The notes: a model not told the origin generated them from the letters alone. 49,649 bases of DNA from an uncultured Bdellovibrio sp. (GCF_946478835.1 NZ_CAMLDV010000004.1:1-49649), one strand, 5' to 3'. Counted from the stretch's first letter, positions 25,347 through 34,669 are shown. Made by a program: numbers and translations.

Positions 25347-26641
25347 TGCGCAGTTGGATAATTTCTGCTGACGGCAGCAAGGTTGTTTATATCTCTGATC
25401 AGGATGTAGCAGGACAAGAAGAGCTTTACGTCGTAAACACATCAGGTGGATCGCCAGTGAAGGTGAGTGGCGCAATTAATGCTGTCGGTGGCAATATCAC
25501 AGCATTTAAATATATCGAAGCCACGAATCAAATTGTGTATTTGGGTGATCTTACTACGGACTCGGTGATAGACGTTTACGTTGTAAATGCCGATGGCACG
25601 GGCAATACCAAACTTTCTCCGGCTTATTCTCATGCCGTGAATATTCAAAGTTGGGATGTGGCATTGGATGGAAGCTTTGTCGCTCTTCGCTGGGATTATC
25701 GTGTCGATGAAAAAGTTGAGATCGATAAAATTTCAACAGCGGGTGGTGCCCCGGTTGCGGTTAATGCTCCTATTGGCGGAAGCTTTGATCTTGCGGGTTT
25801 TAAAATTTCTTCCGATTCACAGTGGATTTGTTATTGGGGTACAATGGCGGCGACAGGCAGACTTGATGCGAGGGTCGCGAATGCCGTAACTCCCGCGACA
25901 AATTATCTTATTACAAACGGGGTGAATTCAACACAAGGAGCTTCGGGATGTGATTTCACGCCTGATTCAGCCTACGTTCTGCTCACTGGTGACTGGTATA
26001 ATGACGGAAAAACAGCGATGAAGTCATTTAATATCGCGACGCAGACCTTGTACTCTTTAAACTCCTCACTACCTGTGACTTCTCATACTTCAACTTATTT
26101 CAGTCTTGTTGAAGGCGCAAATAAACGAGTGATCACATTAAGCGAATCGTCTCCGGAAGTTTATGAACTCTATAGTATGAATTACGATGGAACTGATTTG
26201 AGAAAAATCAGTGCGACTCCTTATGCTGGAGGCCAGGTTAATGCCAATAACGGAACGGCTGTTCAAATCATGGATGATGCGGATAAGACCATCGTTTATT
26301 CAGGTCTTATTGAGACTTTGGGAAAATGGGATTTGTTTGCGGTGAAATGGGATGGAACGCAAAAAAGAAAGCTAGTCACTTTGAATGCGAATGCCGACAT
26401 TTACGATTTTACGGTTTTCCCTGGCCTTAACCGGATTTTTTATCGTGCTGACAATGAACGAGACGGTATCTTAACTCTTTATTCAGTTAATGCTGATGGG
26501 ACGGGAGTTAAAAATCATACCCCAGGAATTTCAGGGAATACGGGGGCTTGGGCAGGTCGGGTAGTCTCAAACACTCACGTATTCTTCACTAGCGATGCTT
26601 ACCGCAGTCAGACCTTGGAACTTTTCGTAGATCCTCTTTAA
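25343..26641 (+). CDS. C-terminal propeller fragment of the same gene
   Basis: The fragment (432 residues) continues the same repeat pattern (VVNADGTGNTKLSP, MNYDGTDLRKIS, VNADGTGVKNHTP) and has no signal peptide or ribosome site of its own beyond the ATGATG context at the frameshift. It is best read as the continuation of the preceding frame. Confidence 0.6.
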   Translation: MMRSWIISADGSKVVYISDQDVAGQEELYVVNTSGGSPVKVSGAINAVGGNITAFKYIEATNQIVYLGDLTTDSVIDVYVVNADGTGNTKLSPAYSHAVNIQSWDVALDGSFVALRWDYRVDEKVEIDKISTAGGAPVAVNAPIGGSFDLAGFKISSDSQWICYWGTMAATGRLDARVANAVTPATNYLITNGVNSTQGASGCDFTPDSAYVLLTGDWYNDGKTAMKSFNIATQTLYSLNSSLPVTSHTSTYFSLVEGANKRVITLSESSPEVYELYSMNYDGTDLRKISATPYAGGQVNANNGTAVQIMDDADKTIVYSGLIETLGKWDLFAVKWDGTQKRKLVTLNANADIYDFTVFPGLNRIFYRADNERDGILTLYSVNADGTGVKNHTPGISGNTGAWAGRVVSNTHVFFTSDAYRSQTLELFVDPL

Positions 26642-26644
26642 AGC

Positions 26645-26676
26645 AAAAAAGCCCGATGGTTGATCGGGCTTTTTTT
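26645..26676. terminator. Terminator between convergent genes
   Basis: AAAAAAGCCCGAT and ATCGGGCTTTTTT pair around GGTTG. It serves both strands. Confidence 0.85.
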
Positions 26677-26696
26677 AATTCTGCATTTTATCTTTT

Positions 26697-28670
26697 TTAC
26701 GGAAGTGGAGCGGGAGCCGCTGTTGTGCGGAACTCTCCGTTCGTGTCCGTATAAAGGCGTAGATCGAAGGATCTGTTGTGGATGATGTTTTGGATGTACA
26801 TCAATGAACGGTACAATTTTTCTTCACTGAACTGACCGTAACTATAAACCACAGGCTCAACACCTTTTGCCGAAAGAACCATTTCATAACGCAAAAGGTT
26901 CGGGCGTTGATCTTCAGAAATAAAGGACATTAAGAAGCCAATACCTCTTTCCTTCCAGATTGGAATCTGTTGAAGATCTTCGAAAGCATCGAAGCGCTCT
27001 TGCACAGATTTTTTCGCATCAATGACCACCGTAAGATGGCTTGCCACACGACGGATATCGCCTGTGAATGCAGACACCCAATTAAAAATATAATCTTTTG
27101 GAGAATTGCCGCCTACAAATGGACGAGAGCGGGGACGGCCTTTAAGCTCGATGTATTGCTTAAAGCGCGCAGCCAAAGCTTCTTCACCCATGTAAGGCAA
27201 CGTTTTCAATGCTTCAGGATTGAAGAACACTTCTTGTTTGAAGTAGCCATTTACTTTTTTGCCAGGAGAAGACTCCCAAGAGTTCCAGTTGATATTGCTG
27301 TATTGTTTTTCGCCAATGGTTTCTCGAACCAGACGTTGAATTTCGTCTAGGTCACGGCCGGAAACATCCTTCATTTTCATTTCTGCACTGGAAGTCAAAG
27401 TCACGAAACGACCTGGATTCCAGTTTTGATCTGCAGTGAAAAGAAGATTCGAAGTCATCAAAGTTTCTTCGCCGAAAAGACCGAACAAGATTTTCGTTTT
27501 TTTGTAACGAGAAAGAGTGTCTAGTAAGAAGTATTGTTCTTTATCTTGTTTGTCGTAGCTAAGAACTTTGTTTTCGCCATAAGCTTTTCCAGCTTCGAAC
27601 TTCCAAAGATTCAAACCGAACTTAATGCGGGCGTCTTTATTGACACCTTCAGAAGATCCTTTAAATACACGGTCGATACGACGGTCTTGTGGAGGAAGAA
27701 GACCGTCTTGAAGAGCGATCTTTTCAATATCCGTTAAGTCCGTCAAAAGTTCTTGAGTCAAATCTTTGCGAGACACGGTAGGGTTCGCCACTTTGATGTC
27801 TTTCAATTGAACTTTGTGCAGCATCAACGTGTCGTAAGCTTGTGCCGCTTCCGGATCATTCAAATTAAAGACGTAATCAAGCATGATGACATCGTTCTTA
27901 CCTAAACCCGTGCTTGCATCGAGAGGAGTCAGGCTCAACCATCTTTCGATTTTATTGTCGAGAAGGCTGATGCCAAAAATTTCAAGATCTTCAGATAAAT
28001 CGACACCGGCGTTGGCGCCGACACCTTTGCCGCGAACAGCGATCAGCTTCACGCGCATTTTATTGTCATCCATACGGAACAAATGCACCATGAATTCGCC
28101 CGACATGTAAGCGTGAGTGGAAGCCCCTGCTGTGAAATCACCTTTCAAAAGATCATGGCTCAGCGAAAGAACGAAAGCCATGCGGCCTTGGAATGCGACG
28201 AAGTCACCAGGTTCAAGTCTTTCAATCGCTTTTTTTGCTGTGAACGGAAGATTTCTTGGTGTGTAAGGAAGAGCCACCAAGGAAGCTTTTTGACTCTTGA
28301 ATTGACGAGCGAAAATGATCTCTGAATTTTTCTCTAAGTTGATACCTACCGGAGTGTCGAGATCGTCAATGAAATCACCCGGATTTAAAGCGAACTTCAA
28401 AGTGTATTTATCAATACGCGTGTAATAGCCATCAACATAAGAAGGTTCTGATTCAATACGGTAACGTAAAGAAGTAGAAAGACCATCAAGAATGTCTGCA
28501 TTGACGAGGTTGACGCCCGCGCCGATTTCTTGTTTAGCGACCTCTTTTTGAATTCTTTCCCAGACATTAGCGGGTTTAAGAACTTCCCAACCAGCCTGTG
28601 CTGAAGAAGTGGCAAGGAACGAAAGACCTGAAGCCATGGCCAGGCCCAGAAGTTGTTTTTTGAGCATCAT
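26697..28670 (-). CDS. Large exported hypothetical protein
   Basis: A 657-residue protein with a signal peptide (ATSSAQA-GWEVL). It contains long stretches of beta-like sequence (YTRIDKYTLKFALNPGDFIDDL, LEPGDFVAFQGRMAFVLSLSHDLL) and ends in a short Ala/Pro tail. No catalytic motif is visible. The composition fits a periplasmic or outer-membrane-associated protein. I do not recognise the family. Its gene stands alone between a terminator and a divergent promoter region. Confidence 0.78.
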   Translation of the reverse strand: MMLKKQLLGLAMASGLSFLATSSAQAGWEVLKPANVWERIQKEVAKQEIGAGVNLVNADILDGLSTSLRYRIESEPSYVDGYYTRIDKYTLKFALNPGDFIDDLDTPVGINLEKNSEIIFARQFKSQKASLVALPYTPRNLPFTAKKAIERLEPGDFVAFQGRMAFVLSLSHDLLKGDFTAGASTHAYMSGEFMVHLFRMDDNKMRVKLIAVRGKGVGANAGVDLSEDLEIFGISLLDNKIERWLSLTPLDASTGLGKNDVIMLDYVFNLNDPEAAQAYDTLMLHKVQLKDIKVANPTVSRKDLTQELLTDLTDIEKIALQDGLLPPQDRRIDRVFKGSSEGVNKDARIKFGLNLWKFEAGKAYGENKVLSYDKQDKEQYFLLDTLSRYKKTKILFGLFGEETLMTSNLLFTADQNWNPGRFVTLTSSAEMKMKDVSGRDLDEIQRLVRETIGEKQYSNINWNSWESSPGKKVNGYFKQEVFFNPEALKTLPYMGEEALAARFKQYIELKGRPRSRPFVGGNSPKDYIFNWVSAFTGDIRRVASHLTVVIDAKKSVQERFDAFEDLQQIPIWKERGIGFLMSFISEDQRPNLLRYEMVLSAKGVEPVVYSYGQFSEEKLYRSLMYIQNIIHNRSFDLRLYTDTNGEFRTTAAPAPLP

Positions 28671-28861
28671 AAGCTCTCCCTCTTGGATTTAAGCGTCCCA
28701 TGAAAGTGCAAGCTCAATACCGGATTTAATACCCTTCAAATCCGATACGTTCATAGTTCATAGGTGGCGCACATTAAGTCAGATATCGATCTCTTTTACA
28801 ACCCTGTATTTATTATGGATGAAGAGTTACCGGTAATTGCCATTGAGCTCCAGAAAGTTAT

Positions 28862-28877
28862 TGTCCCGACCGGGACA
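28862..28877. promoter_or_regulatory. Palindrome TGTCCCG-AC-CGGGACA before the ferredoxin gene
   Basis: Seven-base perfect arms with a two-base centre, ending 18 bases before the preferred ferredoxin ATG. It resembles an operator for a dimeric repressor or activator; alternatively it is a short hairpin in the leader. Regulator unknown. Confidence 0.4.
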
Positions 28878-28895
28878 CGGTGCTGTGATATTTAC

Positions 28896-29156
28896 ATGAA
28901 AATCAAATTTATCATCGACGGAAAAGAGATCGAAGTTCCGGGAGAATCGGGCAGAACTTTGCTCGATATGGCTTTGATTGCGCAAATCAATCCACCGTAC
29001 TCTTGTTTAGAGGGAAGCTGTGGGACTTGTGAAGCCGTGATCGAAGAAGGCAAAACAAGTGAAGACAAACCTGATACGCGAGTCGTTCGCACATGTCAGG
29101 CAATACCATGGTCCGAGTACGTTGTTGTGAACTACGACAAAGGCCTGACCAAATAA
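28896..29156 (+). CDS. [2Fe-2S] ferredoxin
   Basis: An 86-residue plant/adrenodoxin-fold electron carrier. Cluster ligands are C37, C42 and C45 in SCLEGSCGTC (C-x4-C-x2-C) and C67 in VRTCQA. The order beta-grasp start (MKIKFIIDGKEIEVP), cluster loop and terminal strand is complete. The frame extends 44 codons upstream, but those residues look unlike a ferredoxin and cross the palindrome, so ATG 28896 is chosen although its ribosome site is poor. The partner oxidoreductase is not adjacent. Confidence 0.88.
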   Translation: MKIKFIIDGKEIEVPGESGRTLLDMALIAQINPPYSCLEGSCGTCEAVIEEGKTSEDKPDTRVVRTCQAIPWSEYVVVNYDKGLTK

Positions 29157-29198
29157 TATGTGTTTGATTCGTGTTTATAAACAGGTCATCCTGTTTCC

Positions 29199-30170
29199 AT
29201 GTCGCTGACGATTAAATTTTGGGGCGTCCGGGGATCGTTACCATCTGCTCCACCACCTACTGATTGGACTTATCACATCGAAGGAGTGTTAAGGAATTTT
29301 TTTGCTATGGGTTACCGTGATCCATCGCAGATCTCTAGGTACATTCAAAATATCGAAACGCCACTTTTAGGCGGTTATGGTGCTGCGACAACGTGCGTGG
29401 AAGTTCAAAGCCAGAAATCTCAATTGATCATTGATGGCGGTAGCGGCATTCGTAATCTCAGTGAAAAAATTATGACGGGCACAACGGGCAGATCAAAAGG
29501 TCCGTTTCATATTTTCATGACTCATTTTCATTGGGATCATGTTATCGGTTTGCCTTTTTTTACTCCGCATTTTATTCCAGGTTGTGAAGTTCATTACTAT
29601 GCCGTGCAACCTGAACTGGAAAAATTGATTCGCGGTATTTTCTGTCGTCCTTACTTCCCGGTTCCATTTGAAGCCTTGAAAGCAAAAATTGTTTTCCATG
29701 TTTTAGAGCCACGAAAGCCTTATAAGCTCGATGATTTTACAATCACGCCTTACAAATTGGATCATCCAGATCCTTGTTGGGGTCTGAAAGTGGAATCTGG
29801 CGGAAAAACGTATTCACACTGTGTGGACACGGAAGGCACTCGGATCACTCGTGAAGAGTTGGGCGAGGATCTGCCTCTTTATCAAAACATTGATCTAATG
29901 TATTTCGATGCGCAATACACTTTGCCGGAGTTGGCTGAAAAAGCAAATTGGGGTCACAGTGCTGCGCAAGTCGGATTGGATATCGCACTTCGCGAAGGTA
30001 TTAAGAAAATTCTTTTTGCCCATCACGATCCAGGCGCGCGCATTGAACATGTGTTGGAACTGAAACGTCAGACTCGCGAATACTATGAATCTCGCGAAAG
30101 TCAAAACAGTGGTACACAGCCCTCCGTGGCGTGGGACTTTGCCCACGAAGGCCTTGAAATCAAACTTTAA
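29199..30170 (+). CDS. Metallo-beta-lactamase-fold hydrolase
   Basis: A 323-residue protein of the MBL superfamily. Motif THFHWDHVIG supplies the metal-binding histidines, with later ligands in DHPDPC, HCVDTEG and AHHDP. The start KFWGVRGSLPS resembles the class of phosphodiesterases related to PhnP and class III cyclic-nucleotide phosphodiesterases. A cyclic-nucleotide or other phosphodiester substrate is possible, which would fit the several cNMP-binding proteins in the window, but cannot be established. Its end overlaps the end of the PBP gene on the opposite strand by four bases. Confidence 0.83.
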   Translation: MSLTIKFWGVRGSLPSAPPPTDWTYHIEGVLRNFFAMGYRDPSQISRYIQNIETPLLGGYGAATTCVEVQSQKSQLIIDGGSGIRNLSEKIMTGTTGRSKGPFHIFMTHFHWDHVIGLPFFTPHFIPGCEVHYYAVQPELEKLIRGIFCRPYFPVPFEALKAKIVFHVLEPRKPYKLDDFTITPYKLDHPDPCWGLKVESGGKTYSHCVDTEGTRITREELGEDLPLYQNIDLMYFDAQYTLPELAEKANWGHSAAQVGLDIALREGIKKILFAHHDPGARIEHVLELKRQTREYYESRESQNSGTQPSVAWDFAHEGLEIKL

Positions 30171-32485
30171 AATCCACTTGGAACTTTGGCTTCGTCAAAG
30201 ATCAGTTCAACCTGACTTGGATCGTTTTCTCTAAACGCGTTCAGTCCTTCCAAAGTTTTTTGATCAAGCAAAACTTTTTTCGTGTTTTCCGGCCATGCAA
30301 AATCATCGGCGGGGAAACGGATTCCAATTTTTTTCATGAACTGAGTCCATACTGGAACAGCGCCATTGGAACCGGTCAGTTTGTGCGGAAGATTGTTGTC
30401 GTAACCAACCCACACCACGGTCGTAAGATAAGGCGTGAATCCAGAGAACCAAGCGTCTCTGTTATCACTGGTTGTTCCGGTTTTTCCGGCAGCGGGATTA
30501 AAAAATCCATTCAAAGTGATTGAACGAGCTGTTCCAGAAAGAACGGTTTGTTTCATCATGCTCACCAGGCTTGCAGTGGCTGCGGCATCAACGGCTTGTT
30601 CAGGAGAAGGTTGGTGAATGAAAACTTCTTGTCCATCGGAATTCAAGGCCCTGCGAATGAAAGACATATTTTGTTTCTTCCCCATGTTTGCGAAAGTCAT
30701 ATAACTTTGCAAAACTTCGCGGGGGTACATTTCAAAAGCCCCTAACGTCATTGCGGGGAAGGATTTAAGTTCCGAAGTCACTCCGGCGGCGTGGGTGATA
30801 TCAATGACATTTCCTAAGCCGACTTTAATTCCCAAGGAAGCCGTCGCGGCGTTGAGGGAGTTTTTCAAAGCATAGAACATGGGAACCGTGCCGAAATATT
30901 TTTTTCCGTAATTGTCTGGCGACCACGCTTGGCCTTCGTACTTGTAAGTGAACTTTTCATCATTCAAAAGCGTGATAGGCGTATAAGGAGTGCCTTCGTC
31001 AGTATCATTGATAAGTGCCGTGAGATAAACGAACGGCTTCATGATTGAACCAATTTGGCGGTGTCCATCAATGGCACGATTGAACTGTGTCATACGGTAG
31101 TTGCGACCACCTACGACAACACTTACGAGGCCTGTTTTGTTGTTGCCAACAAGAATACTGCCTTCAAGGCTATTGCCTTTTGCTTTGAGACCGCTGATGT
31201 ATTTATTGTTTTTCTCAAGTTGATCCAAATGATTTCTTAAAGACTCTTGGGCGACTTCCTGAGCTTCTAAATCAAGAGCCGTATAAATTTTTAATCCATC
31301 GGGATTCAGTCCCTGACTTTGCAATTGTTTGCGAACGGCATCGAGGTAATAAGGCGCTGTTTCCGAAGCCAAAGTGCGAGGCTCGCTAGGAAGAGGTGTT
31401 TTGTCGGCTTCTTCCGCTTGAGCTTGCGTGATGTATTCAAGCTCTTTCATTTTTTCCAAAACCAAATGGCGGCGTCGTTCTGCATTCACCGGTTTTTTAA
31501 ATGGATTAAAAAGTCCGGGGCTATTGACGATCGCTGCAAGCAAAGAACATTCGCTTAAGTTTAAATCGACGAGTTCTTTTCCGAAATAGTAGCGAGCTGC
31601 TGAACCATAACCGCGCACTTGAAAAGCGCCGTTTTGTCCCATGTAAATAACGTTCAAATAGGTTTCGAGAATTTCGTCTTTGCTGAAGCGAGACTCCAGC
31701 AGGATCGACATGATGAATTCATTGAATTTCCGTTTCAAGGTTCTTTCGCTCGTTAAGAAATAGTTTTTAACGAGTTGCTGAGTGATAGTACTGCCCCCTT
31801 GAGCTTTTCTGCCGGTGGTGATGTTTTTTACCAGAGCGCGGAAGATCCCTTTGATGCTGACTCCACCGTGTTCTAAAAACTGGGCGTCTTCGATGGACAT
31901 GATGGCGTTCGAGCACATAGGAGGAACGTCACTTAAGGTCACCGTTTTCTGCATCAAGGGTTCATTGCCGATATATTGTGCAAGAAGAGGTGCTTCGGCC
32001 AGAGCTTCGGGTACTTCAACAAACGGTGCGCCCTTAAAAATTTGCGAAACAAGCTGATCTTTCTGAACAACAACGACCTGGATAGAGTTGTCCACATCGC
32101 GGGTCGGAGTTTCCATCGTCACCCAGCCGATGCAGCCCTCTTGATTTTCATTGAGTCCCACTTGCAGGCGGGATGCGCACTGTTCGCGATTGGCTATAAA
32201 ATAATCACCGGGCAAAAGGCGTTGGTCGTAGTCGCGGCGTCGATAGTTCTGACGCAGAAGTTGCTTTTCAATGTCGCTGATTTTGATCACGCTGTGAGAA
32301 TAAAAAGTCGGCGGAGCTGCATAGAATTCCGTCGGAACGATGAACTTTTTAGATTCCAACTTAGCGGTGAGTTCTTTTTCAAGAGCGAAGTAAGAATATC
32401 CGGCAATCCCAAGCCCGCAGATGATTACAAGCGTCACAAGGATTGTAAAAGCAATTAAAATGGTCTTTAATCGTGGTCGCAACAT
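30167..32485 (-). CDS. mrcB: Bifunctional penicillin-binding protein 1B (class A PBP)
   Basis: A 772-residue cell-wall synthase: a membrane anchor (about 10-32), a UB2H-like region (FYSHSVIKISDIEKQLLRQNY), a GT51 glycosyltransferase (catalytic EDAQFLEHGG, QGGSTITQQLVKNYFL, RFSKDEILETYLNVIYMG) and a transpeptidase with SIMKPFVYL (active-site serine), SLN and KTGTTSDNRDAWF. It polymerises and cross-links peptidoglycan in the periplasm. The UB2H region points to the PBP1B rather than PBP1A branch; no LpoB partner is seen here. The start at ATG 32485 is preferred to an upstream TTG. It diverges from the GroES-like gene. Confidence 0.9.
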   Translation of the reverse strand: MLRPRLKTILIAFTILVTLVIICGLGIAGYSYFALEKELTAKLESKKFIVPTEFYAAPPTFYSHSVIKISDIEKQLLRQNYRRRDYDQRLLPGDYFIANREQCASRLQVGLNENQEGCIGWVTMETPTRDVDNSIQVVVVQKDQLVSQIFKGAPFVEVPEALAEAPLLAQYIGNEPLMQKTVTLSDVPPMCSNAIMSIEDAQFLEHGGVSIKGIFRALVKNITTGRKAQGGSTITQQLVKNYFLTSERTLKRKFNEFIMSILLESRFSKDEILETYLNVIYMGQNGAFQVRGYGSAARYYFGKELVDLNLSECSLLAAIVNSPGLFNPFKKPVNAERRRHLVLEKMKELEYITQAQAEEADKTPLPSEPRTLASETAPYYLDAVRKQLQSQGLNPDGLKIYTALDLEAQEVAQESLRNHLDQLEKNNKYISGLKAKGNSLEGSILVGNNKTGLVSVVVGGRNYRMTQFNRAIDGHRQIGSIMKPFVYLTALINDTDEGTPYTPITLLNDEKFTYKYEGQAWSPDNYGKKYFGTVPMFYALKNSLNAATASLGIKVGLGNVIDITHAAGVTSELKSFPAMTLGAFEMYPREVLQSYMTFANMGKKQNMSFIRRALNSDGQEVFIHQPSPEQAVDAAATASLVSMMKQTVLSGTARSITLNGFFNPAAGKTGTTSDNRDAWFSGFTPYLTTVVWVGYDNNLPHKLTGSNGAVPVWTQFMKKIGIRFPADDFAWPENTKKVLLDQKTLEGLNAFRENDPSQVELIFDEAKVPSGF

Positions 32486-32568
32486 ACATAAAGAGTAGTA
32501 CGAAACTCTCTCTGAAGCAAATGAGCTGCTTTTATTTTTCAAAGCTTGTTTGGATGAAAGGATTGGTT

Positions 32569-33165
32569 GTGGCTAAGAAGAAAGCTTCTGCTAAAAAAGC
32601 CAATGTAAAAAAGGTCGCTAAAAAGACCGTCTCAAAAAAAACTCCTAAAAAAGTAAGTAAAAAATCTGCGGCACCTGCGAAAGCAAAAAAGGCTGTTGCT
32701 AAAAAAGCGTCTGCGAAGAAAACGGCAGTTAAAAAAACTGTGGCTAAGAAGTCACCCGCAAAAAAAGCGGTAACGAAAAAAGCTCCAGCGAAAAAAATGG
32801 CGGCGGCAAAACCTGCAGCAGCTCATTTGGTGAAAGCGGCGGCTCCTGCGAAAAAATTGGATCTCGGCGGTTTTGTAACTCCGTTGGATGATCGTATTTT
32901 GGTGCAAGTGTCTGGCGCGGAAAAAATGACTCCAGGCGGTTTGTACATTCCTGATACGGTCGCGGACACTTCGGGAAATCTGGAAGGATATGTCGTGGCT
33001 GTCGGCCGCGGTCATATGGGCAAAAAAGGCCACGTTCGTCCTATGGATGTCCAAGTCGGCGACCGTGTTGTTTTCTCTGAATACGCGGGTTCAAAAATTA
33101 AAATTCAAAATGAAGACCTGATCATCCTTCGTGAAGGGGATGTGATGGGTGTCGTTGCAAAATAA
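32569..33165 (+). CDS. GroES-type co-chaperonin with a histone-H1-like Lys/Ala tail
   Basis: A 198-residue protein. The first 100 or so residues repeat Lys/Ala/Pro/Thr units (KKAVAKKASAKKTAVKK, AKKSPAKKAVTKK), as in bacterial histone-H1-like proteins. The rest is a full Cpn10 domain: LDDRILVQVSGAEKMTPGGLYIPDT (including the mobile loop), GYVVAVGRGHMG, VGDRVVFSEYAG and EDLIILREGDVMGVV. The fusion suggests a chaperonin lid that can bind nucleic acid or another polyanion. GTG 32569 is chosen for AAAGGA six bases upstream; ATG 32554 is possible. No groEL is adjacent. Confidence 0.85.
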   Translation: MAKKKASAKKANVKKVAKKTVSKKTPKKVSKKSAAPAKAKKAVAKKASAKKTAVKKTVAKKSPAKKAVTKKAPAKKMAAAKPAAAHLVKAAAPAKKLDLGGFVTPLDDRILVQVSGAEKMTPGGLYIPDTVADTSGNLEGYVVAVGRGHMGKKGHVRPMDVQVGDRVVFSEYAGSKIKIQNEDLIILREGDVMGVVAK

Positions 33166-33175
33166 AGGAATGAAA

Positions 33176-34564
33176 ATGCTGAAAAAAAATCTTTTGAAAG
33201 CTTTAGGTCTTTCTGTGGCTCTTTTGTCCACAACTGCCAATGCCATGAGTTTGGATTGGAATGGCGGTTACCGCTTTGAATGGACCGAAGTGGATCGTCC
33301 TTCTTTGGCAACACCAACTCAAAGAAAAGCATATGGCTTGAACTATCTCTATTTGAGTCCAAAAATCATCGCAGCTGATGGAGTGAACATCATCTCTCGC
33401 TTTGATGTGCTAAACAGCAACGCTTATCCAAACTCTCAAGTTGGTGAAATCTGGGGCATGAATACAAATGACAGCCCGGGCAACGCCGAGAACCAAGGCT
33501 CCACAAATATCAAAGTTAGCCAGTTGTACTTAAACGTAAATCAAGAGTACGGCGCTTTGATTGTGGGTCGTGCACCGTTTGAGTTCGGTTTGGGGATGAC
33601 TTACAGCGCGGGTAAAGGTGCATTTGATCATTGGTACGACACTCGCGATATGGTGGCGTACAAAGTCGTGATCGGTGACTGGTTCATCATGCCGGTTCTT
33701 TCTCGCAAACAATCCAGCGGATTCGGTCAAGGTGGCACGATCACTACTCAAGGTTTCCAACTTCAATATGAAAGTGAAGAAAATAAATCTTTGATCGGTG
33801 TTTACCAAGAAAACGTCAAAGGTGTGAAAGAAGTTTTGGGTTACGATGCAAATCAAATCGCTGCTTTTGGCGGTGATGGCGTGAACTCAAATCTGAACAT
33901 GCAAAGAACGAACTTTGTTTTGGGCCGTGGTTTTGATTCTTTCGGATTCAAACTTGAAGCCGGTTTCCAATCTGGTGAAACAGGTGTGACTAAAGGAACT
34001 CAAGACGTCAGCGTGAACGGATACGGAATTACAGCTGAGCTTTACATCCCTCGTGCAGAGTCAAAATGGGACTGGAAATTGAAACTGGGTATGGCAACAG
34101 GTGATGATCCGTCTTCAACGGACTTCGGTGGTTATGCCTTCAACCGTAACTACGATGCGGGAATGCTTCTTTTCAACCATCGTTTGGGACAAAGAGATTT
34201 CTTGAACACAGACGTTTACAAAAACACGACGACTTTGAATGTTGGAAATTCTGCGGATGATGAATCCATCAGCAATGCGATGTACATCGCTCCGTCAGTT
34301 GGTTATGCATGGAATGATCGTGTCGATGTTCGCAACACACTCGTTTACGGACAATTATTGAATACAGTAAAAAACTCTGTTGATTCTGCAAAAGATCTGG
34401 GCCTAGAATGGGATATCGAAGTGATTTACAAACCGAGTGAAAGAATTCAGTGGGTGAATCAGGTCGGTCTTCTCTTCCCTGGCGAAGCTTGGAAAAATGG
34501 CAACGACGGGTTGGGGAACGGTTTCACATTTGGATTTGCATCTAAAGCCGCCATCAGCTTTTGA
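33176..34564 (+). CDS. Porin-like outer-membrane beta-barrel
   Basis: A 462-residue exported protein with a signal peptide ending TTANA-M. The mature part is built of alternating amphipathic strands with aromatic girdles (LDWNGGYRFEWTEVD, YGLNYLYLSPKIIAADGVNIISRFDV, AFGLGM-like turns) and ends in GFTFGFASKAAISF, a C-terminal aromatic strand signal typical of barrels. AGGA lies six bases before the ATG; an in-frame GTG at 33149 inside the GroES gene is not used. It probably forms a channel or structural barrel. Eleven bases follow the GroES-like gene, so they may share a transcript. No named family recognised. Confidence 0.77.
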   Translation: MLKKNLLKALGLSVALLSTTANAMSLDWNGGYRFEWTEVDRPSLATPTQRKAYGLNYLYLSPKIIAADGVNIISRFDVLNSNAYPNSQVGEIWGMNTNDSPGNAENQGSTNIKVSQLYLNVNQEYGALIVGRAPFEFGLGMTYSAGKGAFDHWYDTRDMVAYKVVIGDWFIMPVLSRKQSSGFGQGGTITTQGFQLQYESEENKSLIGVYQENVKGVKEVLGYDANQIAAFGGDGVNSNLNMQRTNFVLGRGFDSFGFKLEAGFQSGETGVTKGTQDVSVNGYGITAELYIPRAESKWDWKLKLGMATGDDPSSTDFGGYAFNRNYDAGMLLFNHRLGQRDFLNTDVYKNTTTLNVGNSADDESISNAMYIAPSVGYAWNDRVDVRNTLVYGQLLNTVKNSVDSAKDLGLEWDIEVIYKPSERIQWVNQVGLLFPGEAWKNGNDGLGNGFTFGFASKAAISF

Positions 34565-34636
34565 TTACGACGTGATTGCAACTTGTACGACAGCTTGATG
34601 ACTACTTGATTACATTTTGTTTGGTGGTGAGCAGGG

Positions 34637-34669
34637 CCCGGGGGGCGAAAGTCCCCCGGGATTTTTTTT
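34637..34669 (+). terminator. Strong terminator after the barrel gene
   Basis: CCCGGGGG and CCCCCGGG around an eight-base GAAA-containing loop, followed by A and eight T. Confidence 0.88.

Larger units (their letters stand above)
22927..26641 (+). pseudogene. TolB-propeller lipoprotein gene interrupted by two frameshifts
   Basis: Three frames join into one protein of about 1,237 residues. ATG 22927 opens a lipoprotein signal (FAGMGC-S) that stops after 36 codons; from about 22992 the sequence continues one frame back as DANLADFNSQ. Restoring one G there gives GCSLDANLADF, very like the GCSLDASLIGE start of the RCC1 lipoprotein. Near 25319-25321 the frame changes again; adding one A gives VRRVTKDYPAGGGVMRSW with no loss of propeller pattern. 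Both are apparent single-base losses, the second in a short A-run. Either assembly errors or genuine decay; the remaining frame is otherwise clean over 3.6 kb. Confidence 0.7.

Noticed and set aside
28764..28895. 44-codon N-terminal extension of the ferredoxin
   Set aside because: It crosses a perfect palindrome and does not look like a ferredoxin or signal peptide; the 86-residue product is complete.
32569..32880. Lys/Ala-rich repeats as a DNA tandem repeat
   Set aside because: The codons vary between units; the repetition is at the protein level and belongs to the GroES fusion.
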